A stretch of DNA of 64,000 nt from Delftia acidovorans (GCA_031286585.1 JAITUC010000018.1:1-64000), one strand, 5' to 3'; positions 41,056-50,726 are shown, counted from the stretch's first letter. The notes: a model not told the origin generated them from the sequence alone. Numbers and translations are program-made.

Positions 41056-42825
41056 ATGGTGAGACTTCGCATGGCGCACAAGCTATGGATTGCCGTGGCC
41101 GCCATCGTGCTGGCGCTGATGGCGGTCGTGGGGGTATCGGGCTACCGTTCGGCCCAGGTGCAGACGCAGTCCGAGGCGGTGGCCAAGGAAATGGAGGCGC
41201 GGGTCCAGGCCGCCGTGCGCTGGATGGGCCTGACCGAGACCAATGCGGCGCGCACCCAGGCCGTGGTGGTCAGCAGCGATGCCGCCGTCGAGGCCGAGTT
41301 CAAGGACGTGATCCCCGCCACCTCGGCGCAGATCACCGAGGTGCAGAAGTCGCTGGAGTCCATGCGTTTGTCCGATGCCGACAAGGCGCAGATGGCCAGG
41401 ATTGCGGCTGCCCGCAAGACCATGACCGACCTGCGTGGCCAGGCGCGCCAGCTCAAGGCCCAGGGCCAGCAGGACCGGGCCGTGGCCCTGGTCCGAGAGT
41501 CCTACAACCCCGCCGTGGCGGCCTATCTTCAGTCGCTGCGCGACTTCGTGCAGATGCAGGAGCAGGCTGCGCGGGACAGCCAGCAGGAGATGGCGTCCTC
41601 ACGCAGGCTCACCGTGGCCTTTGCCGCCGTGGCCGTGGGGATCTTGCTGCTGTGCATCGTCATTGGCGCGCATTTCCTGATCGCCAGCATCCGCAGGCCT
41701 CTGGCCCAGGCCAGTGCACTGGCCGAACGCATTGCCGCAGGTGACCTGAGCACCGGCACGCAGGGGCAGGCGCAGCGCTCCGATGAATTCGGGGACCTGC
41801 TGCGTTCGCTGCAGGCCATGAGCGAATCGCTGTCGGGCATGGTGCAGCAGGTGCGCCAGAGCACGGACAGCATCGCCATCGCCAGCGCCGAGATCGCCAC
41901 CGGCAACCACGACCTGTCCGTGCGCACCGAGCAGGCCTCCAGCAACCTGCAAGAGACGGCGGCCGCCATGGAGCAGTTCACCAGCACGCTGCAGCAAAGC
42001 GCCAGCAGTGCGCAGCAGGCCAGCAGCCTGGCGGCGGGCGCATCGCAGGTGGCGCAGCGCGGCGGCGAGGTCGTGGCCCGGGTGGTCGAGACCATGAGGG
42101 GCATCAACGACAGCAGCCGCCAGATTGCCGACATCGTGGGCGTCATCGACTCCATTGCGTTCCAGACCAACATCCTGGCGCTGAATGCCGCCGTGGAAGC
42201 GGCCCGCGCGGGAGAGCAGGGCCGGGGCTTTGCCGTGGTGGCGAGCGAGGTGCGCACGCTGGCACAGCGCAGCGCGGCGGCTGCCAAGGAAATCCGCCAG
42301 CTCATCGGCGCCTCGGTGCAGCGGGTGGAGGACGGCGCCCGCCTGGTGGGCGACGCGGGCACCGCCATGGACGGCATCGTGCAGTCCGTGCAGCGCGTGG
42401 CCGACACCATTGGCGAAATCACGGCGGCCTCTTCGGAGCAGAGCGCGGGCGTGGCCCAGGTCAACCAGGCCGTGGGGCAACTGGACCAGATGACCCAGCA
42501 GAACGCGGCCCTGGTCGAGCAAAGCGCGGCCGCAGCGCAAAGCCTGCGGGAGCAGGCCGAGCAGCTGTCGCACACGGTGGCGGTGTTCAAGGTGGGGCAC
42601 CTGGCCGCGCATCCGGCGGCACATCGGGCGCCACAGCCGGCGCCGCACGCTGCGGTGCAAATGCCCAGGCGCACTGCGGCGGCCTCTGTTCCTGCGGCCG
42701 CTGCTGCACCTGCCCGCTCGGTTGCCGCCAAGCCTGCAGCCGCCGGGGCGGCGGCGCCCAAGCTGGCCTCGGCGCCGCGGCCGGCCGCACCGGCAGCCGA
42801 GGATGGCCAATGGGAGAGTTTCTAG
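41056..42825 (+). CDS. Methyl-accepting chemotaxis protein with CheR-docking-like tail
   Basis: A 589-aa chemoreceptor: TM1 (about residues 12-32), a periplasmic helical four-helix bundle domain, TM2 (about 190-212), HAMP ([20 protein letters not shown]), and a cytoplasmic signalling domain. The tip motif is [48 protein letters not shown]. An Ala/Pro-rich linker ends in GQWESF, close to the NWETF pentapeptide that binds CheR and CheB. The ligand is unknown. The gene stands alone here; no che genes are in the window. The ATG at 41056 is preceded by GGGGGACTGAAG. Confidence 0.92.
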   Translation: MVRLRMAHKLWIAVAAIVLALMAVVGVSGYRSAQVQTQSEAVAKEMEARVQAAVRWMGLTETNAARTQAVVVSSDAAVEAEFKDVIPATSAQITEVQKSLESMRLSDADKAQMARIAAARKTMTDLRGQARQLKAQGQQDRAVALVRESYNPAVAAYLQSLRDFVQMQEQAARDSQQEMASSRRLTVAFAAVAVGILLLCIVIGAHFLIASIRRPLAQASALAERIAAGDLSTGTQGQAQRSDEFGDLLRSLQAMSESLSGMVQQVRQSTDSIAIASAEIATGNHDLSVRTEQASSNLQETAAAMEQFTSTLQQSASSAQQASSLAAGASQVAQRGGEVVARVVETMRGINDSSRQIADIVGVIDSIAFQTNILALNAAVEAARAGEQGRGFAVVASEVRTLAQRSAAAAKEIRQLIGASVQRVEDGARLVGDAGTAMDGIVQSVQRVADTIGEITAASSEQSAGVAQVNQAVGQLDQMTQQNAALVEQSAAAAQSLREQAEQLSHTVAVFKVGHLAAHPAAHRAPQPAPHAAVQMPRRTAAASVPAAAAAPARSVAAKPAAAGAAAPKLASAPRPAAPAAEDGQWESF

Positions 42826-42865
42826 CCGCCTGCGAGCACTGGTGTGCCGTGCGGCGGCGTGCGGA

Positions 42866-43324
42866 TCAGGCCAGTTCGGCGATCAGCTCGATTTCCACGC
42901 AGGAGCCCAGCGGGATCTGGGCCACGCCGAAGGCGCTGCGCGCGTGGGTGCCGGCATCGCCGAAGACCTGGCCCAGCAGCTCGCTGCAGCCGTTGGCCAC
43001 CAGGTGCTGCTCGGTGTAGTCGCCCGTGGAGTTGACCAGGCACATCAGCTTGACGATGCGGCGCACGCGGCCCAGGTCGCCGCCGGCGGCATGCTGCAGC
43101 GTGCCCATCAGGTCGATGGCGATGGCGCGCGCGGCCTGCTGGCCGTCGGCGGTCTGCAGATCACGGCCCAGCTGGCCGGCCCAGACCTTGCCGTCCTTGC
43201 GCGCGATATGTCCGCTCAGGAACACCAGATTGCCCGTCTGCACATAGGGCACGTAGGCCGCCGCCGGGATGGCAGGCGACGGCAGTTCGATGTTCAGGGC
43301 CTTCAGTTGTTCGTAAACGCTCAT
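42866..43324 (-). CDS. RidA-family (YjgF/YER057c/UK114) protein
   Basis: A 152-aa member of the RidA superfamily, which includes enamine/imine deaminases. PYVQTGNLVFLSGHIARKDGKVWAGQLG and KLMCLVNSTGDYTEQHLVANGCSELL fit the family; the end is SAFGVAQIPLGSCVEIELIAEL. The Arg of the canonical RidA active site is not in the usual place (the end region reads THARSAFGVAQIP), so it might be a different subgroup; I have not aligned it. The gene faces comEC across 174 bp. Confidence 0.85.
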   Translation of the reverse strand: MSVYEQLKALNIELPSPAIPAAAYVPYVQTGNLVFLSGHIARKDGKVWAGQLGRDLQTADGQQAARAIAIDLMGTLQHAAGGDLGRVRRIVKLMCLVNSTGDYTEQHLVANGCSELLGQVFGDAGTHARSAFGVAQIPLGSCVEIELIAELA

Positions 43325-43498
43325 CGTTGATTCCTTCGAGACAAGAAAAATCCGGCGCCAGTGCCGGGGTGGCGGACAGTGTGACACAGCCCCTGTGCAC
43401 CCTGGCACGTCAGGGCCTGGGCGTGCGCCAGTCTGATTGTTGTCTGAATCTGAGGCGGTGCATGGTGGCTGCGCGGCATCCGCTCCTAGCATGTGTGG

Positions 43499-45988
43499 AT
43501 GCACCCTGCGACACCTGCGCAAACCCTCTCCTCGTCTTCCTGGACGTCCCCGCTGCTCGGCTGCGTGGCCGGTGCGGCCTGGCAGGTCACGCAGCCACGC
43601 CTGTGGCCGCTGTGGATGTATCTGCTCCTGGCGGGCATGGGGCTGGCAGGCCTGGCCTGGCGGGCATGGGCAGGCCGGCGCGGCCGTGGTGCGCACCGCC
43701 TGTGGGCCGCTGTCTGCGCCGCCCTGCTGGTGGGCGGGTTGACGGGCTGGCGTGCCCAGGACTTTGCGGGCCGGGCGCTGTCGCCGGAGCTGGAGGGGCG
43801 TGACCTGCGCATCGTCGGCGTCGTGGCATCGCTTCCCCAGAACATGGCCCAGGGCATGCGCTGGCGCATGGAGGTGGAGCAGGCTCGGATCGTCGGCAGC
43901 GAAGAGGTCTTGGCGCCGTTTCCTGCACTGATCGAACTGTCCTGGTACGTCCCCCGGGGCCGGCAGTCCAGGGGTGTTGCCATGCTGCCCGACCTGCGTC
44001 CCGGCCAGCGCTGGGCGCTGACCGTGCGGCTCAAGCGCCCGCATGGCGCGCGCAATCCCCACGGTTTCGACTATGAGCTGTGGCAGTGGGAGCAGGGCGT
44101 GCAGGCCACGGGCTATGTGCGTGAACAGCCTGCGGCGAGTCTGCTGGCTGACACCGGCACCTATGCCCTGCAGCGCTGGCGCCAGCAGATGCGCGATGCC
44201 ATCGTGGGCCGCGCAGCCGCGCTTGCGGCATCCCTGCAGCGCATCGGCCTGGACCCTGCCCATTCGCCGCGCATGCTGGGCGTGGTGGCGGCCCTTGCCA
44301 TGGGCGATCAGCAGGCCATTGCGCGTGATGACTGGGCGCTGTTCCGGCACACCGGCGTGGCCCATCTGATGAGCATTTCCGGCCTCCACATCACCTTGTT
44401 CGCCTGGCTTGCTGCACTGGTGGTGGGGCGGCTGTGGCGCTGCAGCGCACGGGCCTGCCTGTGGTGCCCGGCGCCGCAGGCGGCCCTGCTGGCCGGCGTG
44501 CTGCTGGCGGGCGGCTATGCGCTGTTCAGCGGCTGGGGGCTGCCTGCGCAGCGCACCGTCTGCATGCTGGCCAGCGTGGCTGCGTTGCGCGGCATCGGGC
44601 TGCGCTGGCCCTGGCCCGCCGTGTGGTGCCTGGCGCTGGCCGTGGTCGTGGCGCTGGACCCCTGGGCCCTGTGGCAGGCCGGCTTCTGGCTGAGCTTTGT
44701 GGCCGTGGGCGTGCTGCTGGCCACCGATGCGCGCATGCAGGGCGCGCAGCGGCCTTCGCTGCCTGCCCGTGCGCTGGCCTTGTGGGGCGAGCAGTGGCGC
44801 ATCTCGCTGGCGCTGGCGCCGCTGGGCCTGATGCTGTTCGGCCAGCTGTCGCTGTCGGGGCTGCTGGCCAATCTGGCGGCCATTCCCTGGGTGACCTTCG
44901 TGGTCACGCCGCTGGCCCTGCTGGGGGCCTTGTGGCCGCCCTTGTGGACAGGCGCTGCGCTGGCGCTGTCCCCGCTGCTGGAGTTGCTGCAATGGCTCGA
45001 CCAGTGGACCTGGGCCGTGGTGCAACTGCCGCAGCCGCCGCCGTGGGCGGGGCTGGCTGCGCTGTGCGGTGGCCTGGCCCTGGTGGCTCCGGTGCCTGCC
45101 GGATGGCGCTGCTGGGGCCTGGCCATGTGCCTGCCGGCCCTGTGGTGGCCGTCGCCATCACCGGCGCATGGAGAGTTCGAACTGATGGCCGTGGACATAG
45201 GCCAGGGCAATGCCGTGCTGGTGCGCACGGCGCGGCACAGCCTGCTGTATGACACGGGGCCGCAGTACGGCCTGGACAGCAACGCAGGCGATCGGGTGCT
45301 GGTGCCGCTCCTGCAGGCGCTGGGCCTGCGCCTGGACGCGCTGTGGCTCAGCCACCGCGACAATGACCACACGGGCGGTGCATTGGCCGTGCAGGCCGCG
45401 CAGCCGCAGGCCGAGGTCTGGGGTTCGGACTCCGTGATCCTGGACCCCGCGCTGGCCGGCCTGGGCACCGTGCGCCGCTGCCAGGCCGGCCAGCATTGGG
45501 AATGGGACGGCGTGCGCTTCGAGGTCCTGCACCCGCCCGCCGGCGACCTGCTGCCGCCAGCGCATGCCCTGGCCCATGCCAATGCGGGCAGCTGCGTGCT
45601 GTTGCTGCGCTCGGCCTCCGGCGTGCAGGCCTTGCTGGCTGGAGATATCGAGGCCGCGCAGGAGAGGGCACTGGCACAGGCAGGCGCGCTCACGCCCGTG
45701 CAATGGCTGCTGGCGCCGCATCACGGCAGTCGCACCTCGTCAAGCACCGCCCTGGTGCAGGCGCTGGCACCGCGCTGGGCCATGGTGCAGGCAGGCTATC
45801 GCAGCCGTTATGGCCACCCCGTCCCCGAGGTGGTGCGGCGCTATGAGGCAAACGGCGCCAGCGTGGTGCAGTCGGCCCGCTGCGGCGCGGCGCACTGGCG
45901 CTCTTCGGACCCCATGCACCTGGCCTGCGAGCGGGAAAGGGCGCGCCGCTATTGGGATGTGCACGTCACGCAGGGGCAGGGCGGATAG
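43499..45988 (+). CDS. comEC: DNA internalisation/competence protein ComEC (Rec2)
   Basis: An 829-aa inner-membrane channel for single-stranded DNA uptake. Starts ATG 43499 (a GTG two codons earlier is in frame). ComEC N-terminal OB-like region, then the Competence domain with VAHLMSISGLHITLFAWLAALVV and many helices. A C-terminal metallo-beta-lactamase-like domain follows: MAVDIGQGNAVLVRTARHSLLYDTG, then SHRDNDHTGGA and APHHGSRTSSS. The length is near the usual. Its presence suggests natural competence potential; other competence genes (comEA, pil genes) are not in the window. Confidence 0.94.
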   Translation: MHPATPAQTLSSSSWTSPLLGCVAGAAWQVTQPRLWPLWMYLLLAGMGLAGLAWRAWAGRRGRGAHRLWAAVCAALLVGGLTGWRAQDFAGRALSPELEGRDLRIVGVVASLPQNMAQGMRWRMEVEQARIVGSEEVLAPFPALIELSWYVPRGRQSRGVAMLPDLRPGQRWALTVRLKRPHGARNPHGFDYELWQWEQGVQATGYVREQPAASLLADTGTYALQRWRQQMRDAIVGRAAALAASLQRIGLDPAHSPRMLGVVAALAMGDQQAIARDDWALFRHTGVAHLMSISGLHITLFAWLAALVVGRLWRCSARACLWCPAPQAALLAGVLLAGGYALFSGWGLPAQRTVCMLASVAALRGIGLRWPWPAVWCLALAVVVALDPWALWQAGFWLSFVAVGVLLATDARMQGAQRPSLPARALALWGEQWRISLALAPLGLMLFGQLSLSGLLANLAAIPWVTFVVTPLALLGALWPPLWTGAALALSPLLELLQWLDQWTWAVVQLPQPPPWAGLAALCGGLALVAPVPAGWRCWGLAMCLPALWWPSPSPAHGEFELMAVDIGQGNAVLVRTARHSLLYDTGPQYGLDSNAGDRVLVPLLQALGLRLDALWLSHRDNDHTGGALAVQAAQPQAEVWGSDSVILDPALAGLGTVRRCQAGQHWEWDGVRFEVLHPPAGDLLPPAHALAHANAGSCVLLLRSASGVQALLAGDIEAAQERALAQAGALTPVQWLLAPHHGSRTSSSTALVQALAPRWAMVQAGYRSRYGHPVPEVVRRYEANGASVVQSARCGAAHWRSSDPMHLACERERARRYWDVHVTQGQGG

Positions 45989-46132
45989 GGCCATGCACCG
46001 ATCGCGGAACAGGACGCATATGCTGGATACCGCTTGTCCGGATTGAGGTTACCTATCGCTACACTGGTGCGATACGAGGGCTGGCCCGCAGCTTGCTAGA
46101 CCCCGTACACATGCAGCGACAGGAGGTGACGA

Positions 46133-47602
46133 ATGCATCCATTTGACGAGATGTACACGATGACGCCGTTCGACGGCAGCGATGTGCGCCTGCACTACAA
46201 GGACTACGCGCAATGGCTTGCGCGCCAGTCCGAACAGACGCTGCGAGCGCGCAGCGCCGAGGCCGAGATCATCTTCCGGCGCGTCGGCATCACGTTCGCC
46301 GTCTACGGCGACAAGGACGAAAGCGGCGCCGGCAACGAGCGCCTCATCCCCTTCGACCTGATACCGCGTGTCATTCCCGCACATGAGTGGTCGCGAATGC
46401 AGGCGGGCCTGGTGCAGCGCGTCACGGCGCTCAACCGCTTCCTGCACGATGTCTATCACGACCAGGAGATCCTGCGCGCCGGCCTGGTGCCGCGCGAGCT
46501 GGTGCTGAACAACAGCCAGTACCGGCCCGAGATGCGGGGCCTGGCGGTGCAGGGCGGCATCTACGCCCACATTGCCGGCATCGACATCGTGCGCGCTGCC
46601 GATGCCCGGGGCGAGGGCGTGTACTACGTGCTGGAGGACAACCTGCGCGTGCCCTCGGGCGTGTCGTACATGCTTGAGAACCGGCGCATGATGATGCGGC
46701 TGTTCCCGGATCTGTTCTCGCGCCATCCCGTGGAGCCCGTGGCCCACTATCCCGACATGCTGCTGGAGACGCTGCGCGCCAGCGCGCCGGCCGGCACGCC
46801 CGAGCCCACGGTGGTGGTGCTGACGCCCGGCATGCACAACAGCGCCTATTTCGAGCATGCCTTCCTGGCCCAGCAAATGGGCGTGGAGCTGGTCGAGGGG
46901 CAGGACCTGGTGGTGGACAAGGACGTGGTCTACATGCGCACCACGCGCGGCCCGCAGCGCGTGGACGTGATCTATAGGCGCGTGGACGATGATTTCCTCG
47001 ACCCCGAAGTCTTCCGCCCCACCTCCACGCTGGGCTGCCCCGGCCTCATGCGCGCCTACCGCGCCGGCAACGTGAGCATCTGCAATGCAGCAGGCACGGG
47101 TGTGGCCGACGACAAGTCGGTCTACCCCTATGTGCCGGAGATGATCCGCTTCTACCTGGGCGAGGAGCCCATCCTGCAGAACGTGCCGACCTGGCTGTGC
47201 CGCAAGCCCGATGACCTGCGCTACGTGCTCGACCACCTGGACGAGCTGGTGGTCAAGGAAGTCCACGGCGCCGGTGGCTACGGGATGCTGATCGGGCCTG
47301 CCGCCTCGCGCGCCGAGATCGAGGATTTCCGCCGCGCGCTCATCGCCAATCCCGGCGGCTATATCGCGCAGCCCACGCTGGCGCTGTCCACCTGCCCCAC
47401 CCTGGTGGAGCAGGGCATCGCGCCAAGGCACATCGATCTGCGGCCCTTCGTGCTCAGCGGCAACCAGGTGCGCATGGTGGCCGGCGGCCTCACGCGCGTG
47501 GCGCTCAAGGAGGGCTCGCTGGTGGTCAATTCATCACAGGGCGGCGGCACCAAGGACACCTGGGTGCTGGGGGCCGGTGAGTCAAACGAGGGAGGACATT
47601 GA
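46133..47602 (+). CDS. Circularly permuted ATP-grasp protein (DUF404/DUF407)
   Basis: A 489-aa member of the circularly permuted ATP-grasp type-2 family. LVPRELVLNNSQYRPEMRG, YVLEDNLRVPSGVSYMLENR, LVEGQDLVVDKDVVYMRTT and VVKEVHGAGGYGML are characteristic stretches of this family. The strong SD AGGAGGTGA (46121-46129) precedes the ATG. In published analyses this family is predicted to form peptide or amide bonds with an alpha-E protein, a transglutaminase and a proteasome-like hydrolase. Here only the alpha-E gene follows, starting directly after the stop. The biochemical function of the pair has not been established, to my knowledge. Confidence 0.9.
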   Translation: MHPFDEMYTMTPFDGSDVRLHYKDYAQWLARQSEQTLRARSAEAEIIFRRVGITFAVYGDKDESGAGNERLIPFDLIPRVIPAHEWSRMQAGLVQRVTALNRFLHDVYHDQEILRAGLVPRELVLNNSQYRPEMRGLAVQGGIYAHIAGIDIVRAADARGEGVYYVLEDNLRVPSGVSYMLENRRMMMRLFPDLFSRHPVEPVAHYPDMLLETLRASAPAGTPEPTVVVLTPGMHNSAYFEHAFLAQQMGVELVEGQDLVVDKDVVYMRTTRGPQRVDVIYRRVDDDFLDPEVFRPTSTLGCPGLMRAYRAGNVSICNAAGTGVADDKSVYPYVPEMIRFYLGEEPILQNVPTWLCRKPDDLRYVLDHLDELVVKEVHGAGGYGMLIGPAASRAEIEDFRRALIANPGGYIAQPTLALSTCPTLVEQGIAPRHIDLRPFVLSGNQVRMVAGGLTRVALKEGSLVVNSSQGGGTKDTWVLGAGESNEGGH

Positions 47603-48571
47603 ATGCTCAGCCGTACTGCCGATCATCTGTACTGGATGTCCCGCTACACGGAGCGTGCGGAGAACACCGCCCGCATGCTCAACGTCTCCTATGACACCTC
47701 CATGCTGCCCCAGGCGCCGCAGGCGGCGCGCAAGGCCTGGCAGGGCGTGCTGTCCATCAGCGAGCTGATCCCCGCCTACGCCTCCCGCCACGGCGAGGTG
47801 CAGCGCGAGGCCGTGCTGCACTTCATGGTGCGCGACGAGAGCAACTCCTCGTCCATCGCCTCCTGCCTGCGCGCTGCGCGGGAGAACGCTCGCGCCGTGC
47901 GCGGCGCCCTGACCACCGAGGCCTGGGAGACCCAGAACCAGACCTGGCTGGAGCTCAAGCGCCTGCTGGCCGAGGGCGACTGGGAGCGCGATCCGGGCCA
48001 GTTCTTCGAATGGGTCAAGCACCGCTCGCACCTGTCGCGCGGCGTGACGCTGGGCACCATGCTGCAGGACGAGGCCTTCCACTTCCTGCGCCTGGGCACC
48101 TTCATCGAACGCGCCGACAACACGGCACGCCTGCTGGACGTGAAGTTCCACGCCATCGAGCGCGACTACCACGGCAGCGCACGCAACGGCGCGTCGGGCA
48201 AGGCGGCCACGCCGTTCGATTTCTACCACTGGAGCGCGCTGCTGCGCAGCGTCTCGGCCTTCGAGGTCTACCGCAAGGTCTACCGCGACGTGATCACGCC
48301 CGAGCGCGTGGCCGAGCTGCTGATGCTGCGCAGCGACATGCCGCGCTCGCTGCTGGCCAGCATGCTGGAGGTGGTGGCCAACCTCGAAAGCGTGGCCAAC
48401 GGCCAGTCGCGCGAGACCCAGCGCAAGGCGGGCCGCCTGCTGGCCGACCTGCGCTATGCGCGCATCGACGAAATCCTGGCCACGGGCCTGCACGCCTATC
48501 TCACGCAGTTCCTGGACCGCGTGCACGACCTGGGCCAGGGCATCAGCCGGGACTTTCTGGTTCCGGCCTGA
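47603..48571 (+). CDS. Alpha-E domain protein (DUF403)
   Basis: A 322-aa all-helical alpha-E protein. MLSRTADHLYWMSRYTERAENTARML and LRLGTFIERADNTARLLDVKFH are the repeated hallmark motifs; the C-terminus has LPRSLLASML-type repeats (DMPRSLLASMLEVVANLESVANG). The start codon directly follows the TGA of the ATP-grasp gene, so the two are tightly coupled. The genes that usually complete this predicted peptide-synthesis system (transglutaminase-like and proteasome-like hydrolase) are not downstream; allA lies there on the other strand after a terminator. Confidence 0.9.
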   Translation: MLSRTADHLYWMSRYTERAENTARMLNVSYDTSMLPQAPQAARKAWQGVLSISELIPAYASRHGEVQREAVLHFMVRDESNSSSIASCLRAARENARAVRGALTTEAWETQNQTWLELKRLLAEGDWERDPGQFFEWVKHRSHLSRGVTLGTMLQDEAFHFLRLGTFIERADNTARLLDVKFHAIERDYHGSARNGASGKAATPFDFYHWSALLRSVSAFEVYRKVYRDVITPERVAELLMLRSDMPRSLLASMLEVVANLESVANGQSRETQRKAGRLLADLRYARIDEILATGLHAYLTQFLDRVHDLGQGISRDFLVPA

Positions 48572-48594
48572 GTCCGCTGGCCGCCATACAGCGC

Positions 48595-48616
48595 AAAGCC
48601 GCCCTCGGGCGGCTTT
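48595..48616. terminator. Bidirectional terminator between alpha-E gene and allA
   Basis: AAAGCCGCC (48595-48603) and GGCGGCTTT (48608-48616) form a 9-bp perfect stem with a CTCG loop, between convergent genes. The flanking A and T bases allow function on both strands. Confidence 0.85.
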
Positions 48617-48644
48617 GTTCATGGGTCCATTGGGCGTGCCGAAT

Positions 48645-49187
48645 TCAGGCCTGTGCGCTGCCCAGGTCCAGCACAACGCCCTCGGCGCCGCCGATGGGCA
48701 GCACGTCGCAGTTGTCGCCAGGGCCGCCACGGTCGATCACGATGAAGCGCGCCGGCGCATTCAACGCGATCAGCGAGTGGTGCCAGACGCCGCGCCGGTA
48801 GTTCACGCCCTGGCGTCCGTTGGTGATGAAGGCGCGCAGGTCGGCGGTTGCCACCTGCTCGCCCAGGGGGGCCACCACCACGATGAAGGGCTGCGCATCC
48901 AGCGGCATGAAGGCCTGGCTGCCCAGGGGGTGGCGCTCCATGCTGGTCAGCCGCAGGGGCAGCGCATAGGGCCGGGCATGGAACAGGTTGATCAGCCCAT
49001 GGCCTTCGCTGCCGCCCGTGTCCACGCGGGCGAGGGCGTGGTAGCGCTCGGTCATGCCGTCGTTGATCAGCAGCGGCGTGTGGCCTGTGCTGTCCAGGAC
49101 GTCGCCAAACTCGGCAAAGGCCTCGGCGGTCAGCGGCTGGGTGCGCAGGCAAAGGCTGGCGGGGCGGGTCTCTGACAAGGTTTTCAC
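48645..49187 (-). CDS. allA: Ureidoglycolate lyase
   Basis: A 180-aa cupin-like ureidoglycolate lyase, which splits ureidoglycolate to glyoxylate and urea in purine (allantoin) catabolism. Motifs: LTAEAFAEFGDVLDS near the start, ERHPLGSQAFMPLDAQPFIVVVAP in the middle and GVNYRRGVWHHSLIAL towards the end. The neighbour on the right is a divergent MFS transporter with a GntR regulator, and the intergenic region holds two matching palindromes, so the three form one regulated module. No allantoinase or allantoicase genes are in the window. Confidence 0.9.
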   Translation of the reverse strand: MKTLSETRPASLCLRTQPLTAEAFAEFGDVLDSTGHTPLLINDGMTERYHALARVDTGGSEGHGLINLFHARPYALPLRLTSMERHPLGSQAFMPLDAQPFIVVVAPLGEQVATADLRAFITNGRQGVNYRRGVWHHSLIALNAPARFIVIDRGGPGDNCDVLPIGGAEGVVLDLGSAQA

Positions 49188-49210
49188 GAAGTTTGGCCTC
49201 TTGTTTTCGT

Positions 49211-49225
49211 ACTGGTAATACCAGT
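49211..49225. promoter_or_regulatory. GntR-type operator (copy 1, allA side)
   Basis: ACTGGTAATACCAGT is a perfect 6+3+6 palindrome of the TGGT-N3-ACCA type bound by FadR-subfamily GntR regulators. It lies 24 bp from the allA start and is mirrored by a second copy near the MFS gene. The GntR regulator is encoded at 50825-51544. Confidence 0.75.
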
Positions 49226-49287
49226 TTGCGGGCGGAACGGATTTTTGTCAAACCTCGGAGGAAATAGCTTTGCCTCAGTGGAATTGG

Positions 49288-49309
49288 GGTAAGTGCGAGT
49301 GCACTTGCC
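49288..49309. repeat. Inverted repeat between the two operators
   Basis: GGTAAGTGC and GCACTTGCC (49288-49296 and 49301-49309) are inverted with 8 of 9 bases matching around a 4-base spacer. It sits between the two TGGT-N3-ACCA palindromes in the allA/MFS intergenic region, and may be an additional binding site or a hairpin in the leader. Confidence 0.45.
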
Positions 49310-49345
49310 AAGGAGCCGGGAGTAACGTTCGCTTCGTAATTTAAG

Positions 49346-49360
49346 ACCGGTAATACCAGT
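49346..49360. promoter_or_regulatory. GntR-type operator (copy 2, MFS side)
   Basis: ACCGGTAATACCAGT is the same palindrome with one base changed. The centres of the two copies are 135 bp apart, and this one is 31 bp before the MFS start. The arrangement allows one regulator to control both divergent genes, possibly with a loop. Confidence 0.75.
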
Positions 49361-49391
49361 TAGTCGCAATTCCTCAACCAAGGACTCCCTG

Positions 49392-50726
49392 ATGTCATCT
49401 CTTCCCGCATCTGCCGAGGCTGCCGGCGCGGCGCCGGCGCTGACCAGCGAAACGCCGGCCGAGGCCGCCGTCTACCGCAAGGTGGCCTGGCGCCTGCTGC
49501 CCTTCATCATGGCCTGCTATGTGGCGGCCTACCTGGACCGGGTGAACGTGGGCTTCGCCAAGCTGCACATGCTGGCCGACCTGCAGTTCAGCGAGGCCAT
49601 GTACGGCCTGGGTGCGGGGCTGTTCTTCATCGGCTACTTCTTCTTCGAGGTGCCCAGCAACATGCTGATGCACCGCATAGGCGCCAAGGCCACCATCTCG
49701 CGGATCATGATCATGTGGAGCCTGATCTCGGCGGCCATGATGTTCGTGAGCACGCCCACGCAGTTCTACGTGCTGCGCTTTCTGCTGGGCGCGGCCGAGG
49801 CGGGCTTCTACCCCGGCATGATCCTGTACATGACCTACTGGTTTCCGTCGTACCGGCGTGCCCGCATGGTGGCGCTGTTTATGTGCGCGATTCCGGTCTC
49901 GGGCATCCTGGGCGGCCCGCTGTCGGGCGGCATCATGGACCTGATGCAGGGCGTGGCGGGGCTGCGCGGCTGGCAATGGCTGTTCCTGCTCGAGGCCATC
50001 CCCTCGATGATCCTGGGCCTGGCCGTGCTCTGGTACCTGGACAACGGCATCCGCGCCGCACGCTGGTTGACCGAGGCGGAAAAGACCCTGCTGGAGCGCA
50101 ACATCGCCCGCGAGAACGCCAGCAAGAGCGATGGCCATGTGACGCTGCGCGCGCTGTTCTCCGACCCGCGCATCATCAAGATGGCCCTGATCTGCTTTTG
50201 CACCGTCATGGGCCAGTACGGGCTCACGTTCTGGCTGCCCAGCCTGATCCGCCAGTCGGGCGTGGAGGGGGCCTTCCACATCGGCCTGCTGACGGCCGTG
50301 CCGTTCTCGGTGGCCGTGGTATCCATGAACCTGGTCAGCCGCAGTTCGGACCGCATGCGCGAGCGCCGCTGGCACCTGATCGTGCCGTTCTGCGTGGGCG
50401 CAGCGGGCCTGGTGCTGTCGGCCATCTTCAGCGGCAACGTGTATCTGTCGCTGGCCGCCCTGGCGCTGGCCGCGGGCGGCAGCCTGGCGACCTCGCCGCT
50501 GTTCTGGAGCCTGCCCACGGCCATCCTGTCCAGCGCGGGTGCGGCAGCCGGCATTGCGCTCATCAACTCCTTTGCCAACCTGGCGGGCTTCATCAGTCCC
50601 TACATGATCGGCCTCATCAAGGATGCGACACAGAGCACCAGTGCCGCCATGTTCGTGCTGGCCGGCGTGCTGCTGTTCGGCGCCTTCCTGACCTACACGG
50701 TGCCGGCCAAGCTGGTCAACAAGTAG
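49392..50726 (+). CDS. MFS transporter, anion:cation symporter (ACS) family
   Basis: A 444-aa 12-helix major facilitator of the ACS group. It starts with VYRKVAWRLLPFIMACYVAAYLDRVNVGFAKLHM, the classical ACS signature, and continues with GLGAGLFFIGYFFFEVPSNMLMHRIGA and RFLLGAAEAGFYPGMILYMTYWFPS. Members of this family import carboxylates such as allantoate, glucarate and tartrate. Next to allA, a ureide (allantoate or ureidoglycolate) is a reasonable guess. It is controlled through two palindromic operators in the gap upstream; the GntR gene follows downstream. Confidence 0.9.
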   Translation: MSSLPASAEAAGAAPALTSETPAEAAVYRKVAWRLLPFIMACYVAAYLDRVNVGFAKLHMLADLQFSEAMYGLGAGLFFIGYFFFEVPSNMLMHRIGAKATISRIMIMWSLISAAMMFVSTPTQFYVLRFLLGAAEAGFYPGMILYMTYWFPSYRRARMVALFMCAIPVSGILGGPLSGGIMDLMQGVAGLRGWQWLFLLEAIPSMILGLAVLWYLDNGIRAARWLTEAEKTLLERNIARENASKSDGHVTLRALFSDPRIIKMALICFCTVMGQYGLTFWLPSLIRQSGVEGAFHIGLLTAVPFSVAVVSMNLVSRSSDRMRERRWHLIVPFCVGAAGLVLSAIFSGNVYLSLAALALAAGGSLATSPLFWSLPTAILSSAGAAAGIALINSFANLAGFISPYMIGLIKDATQSTSAAMFVLAGVLLFGAFLTYTVPAKLVNK

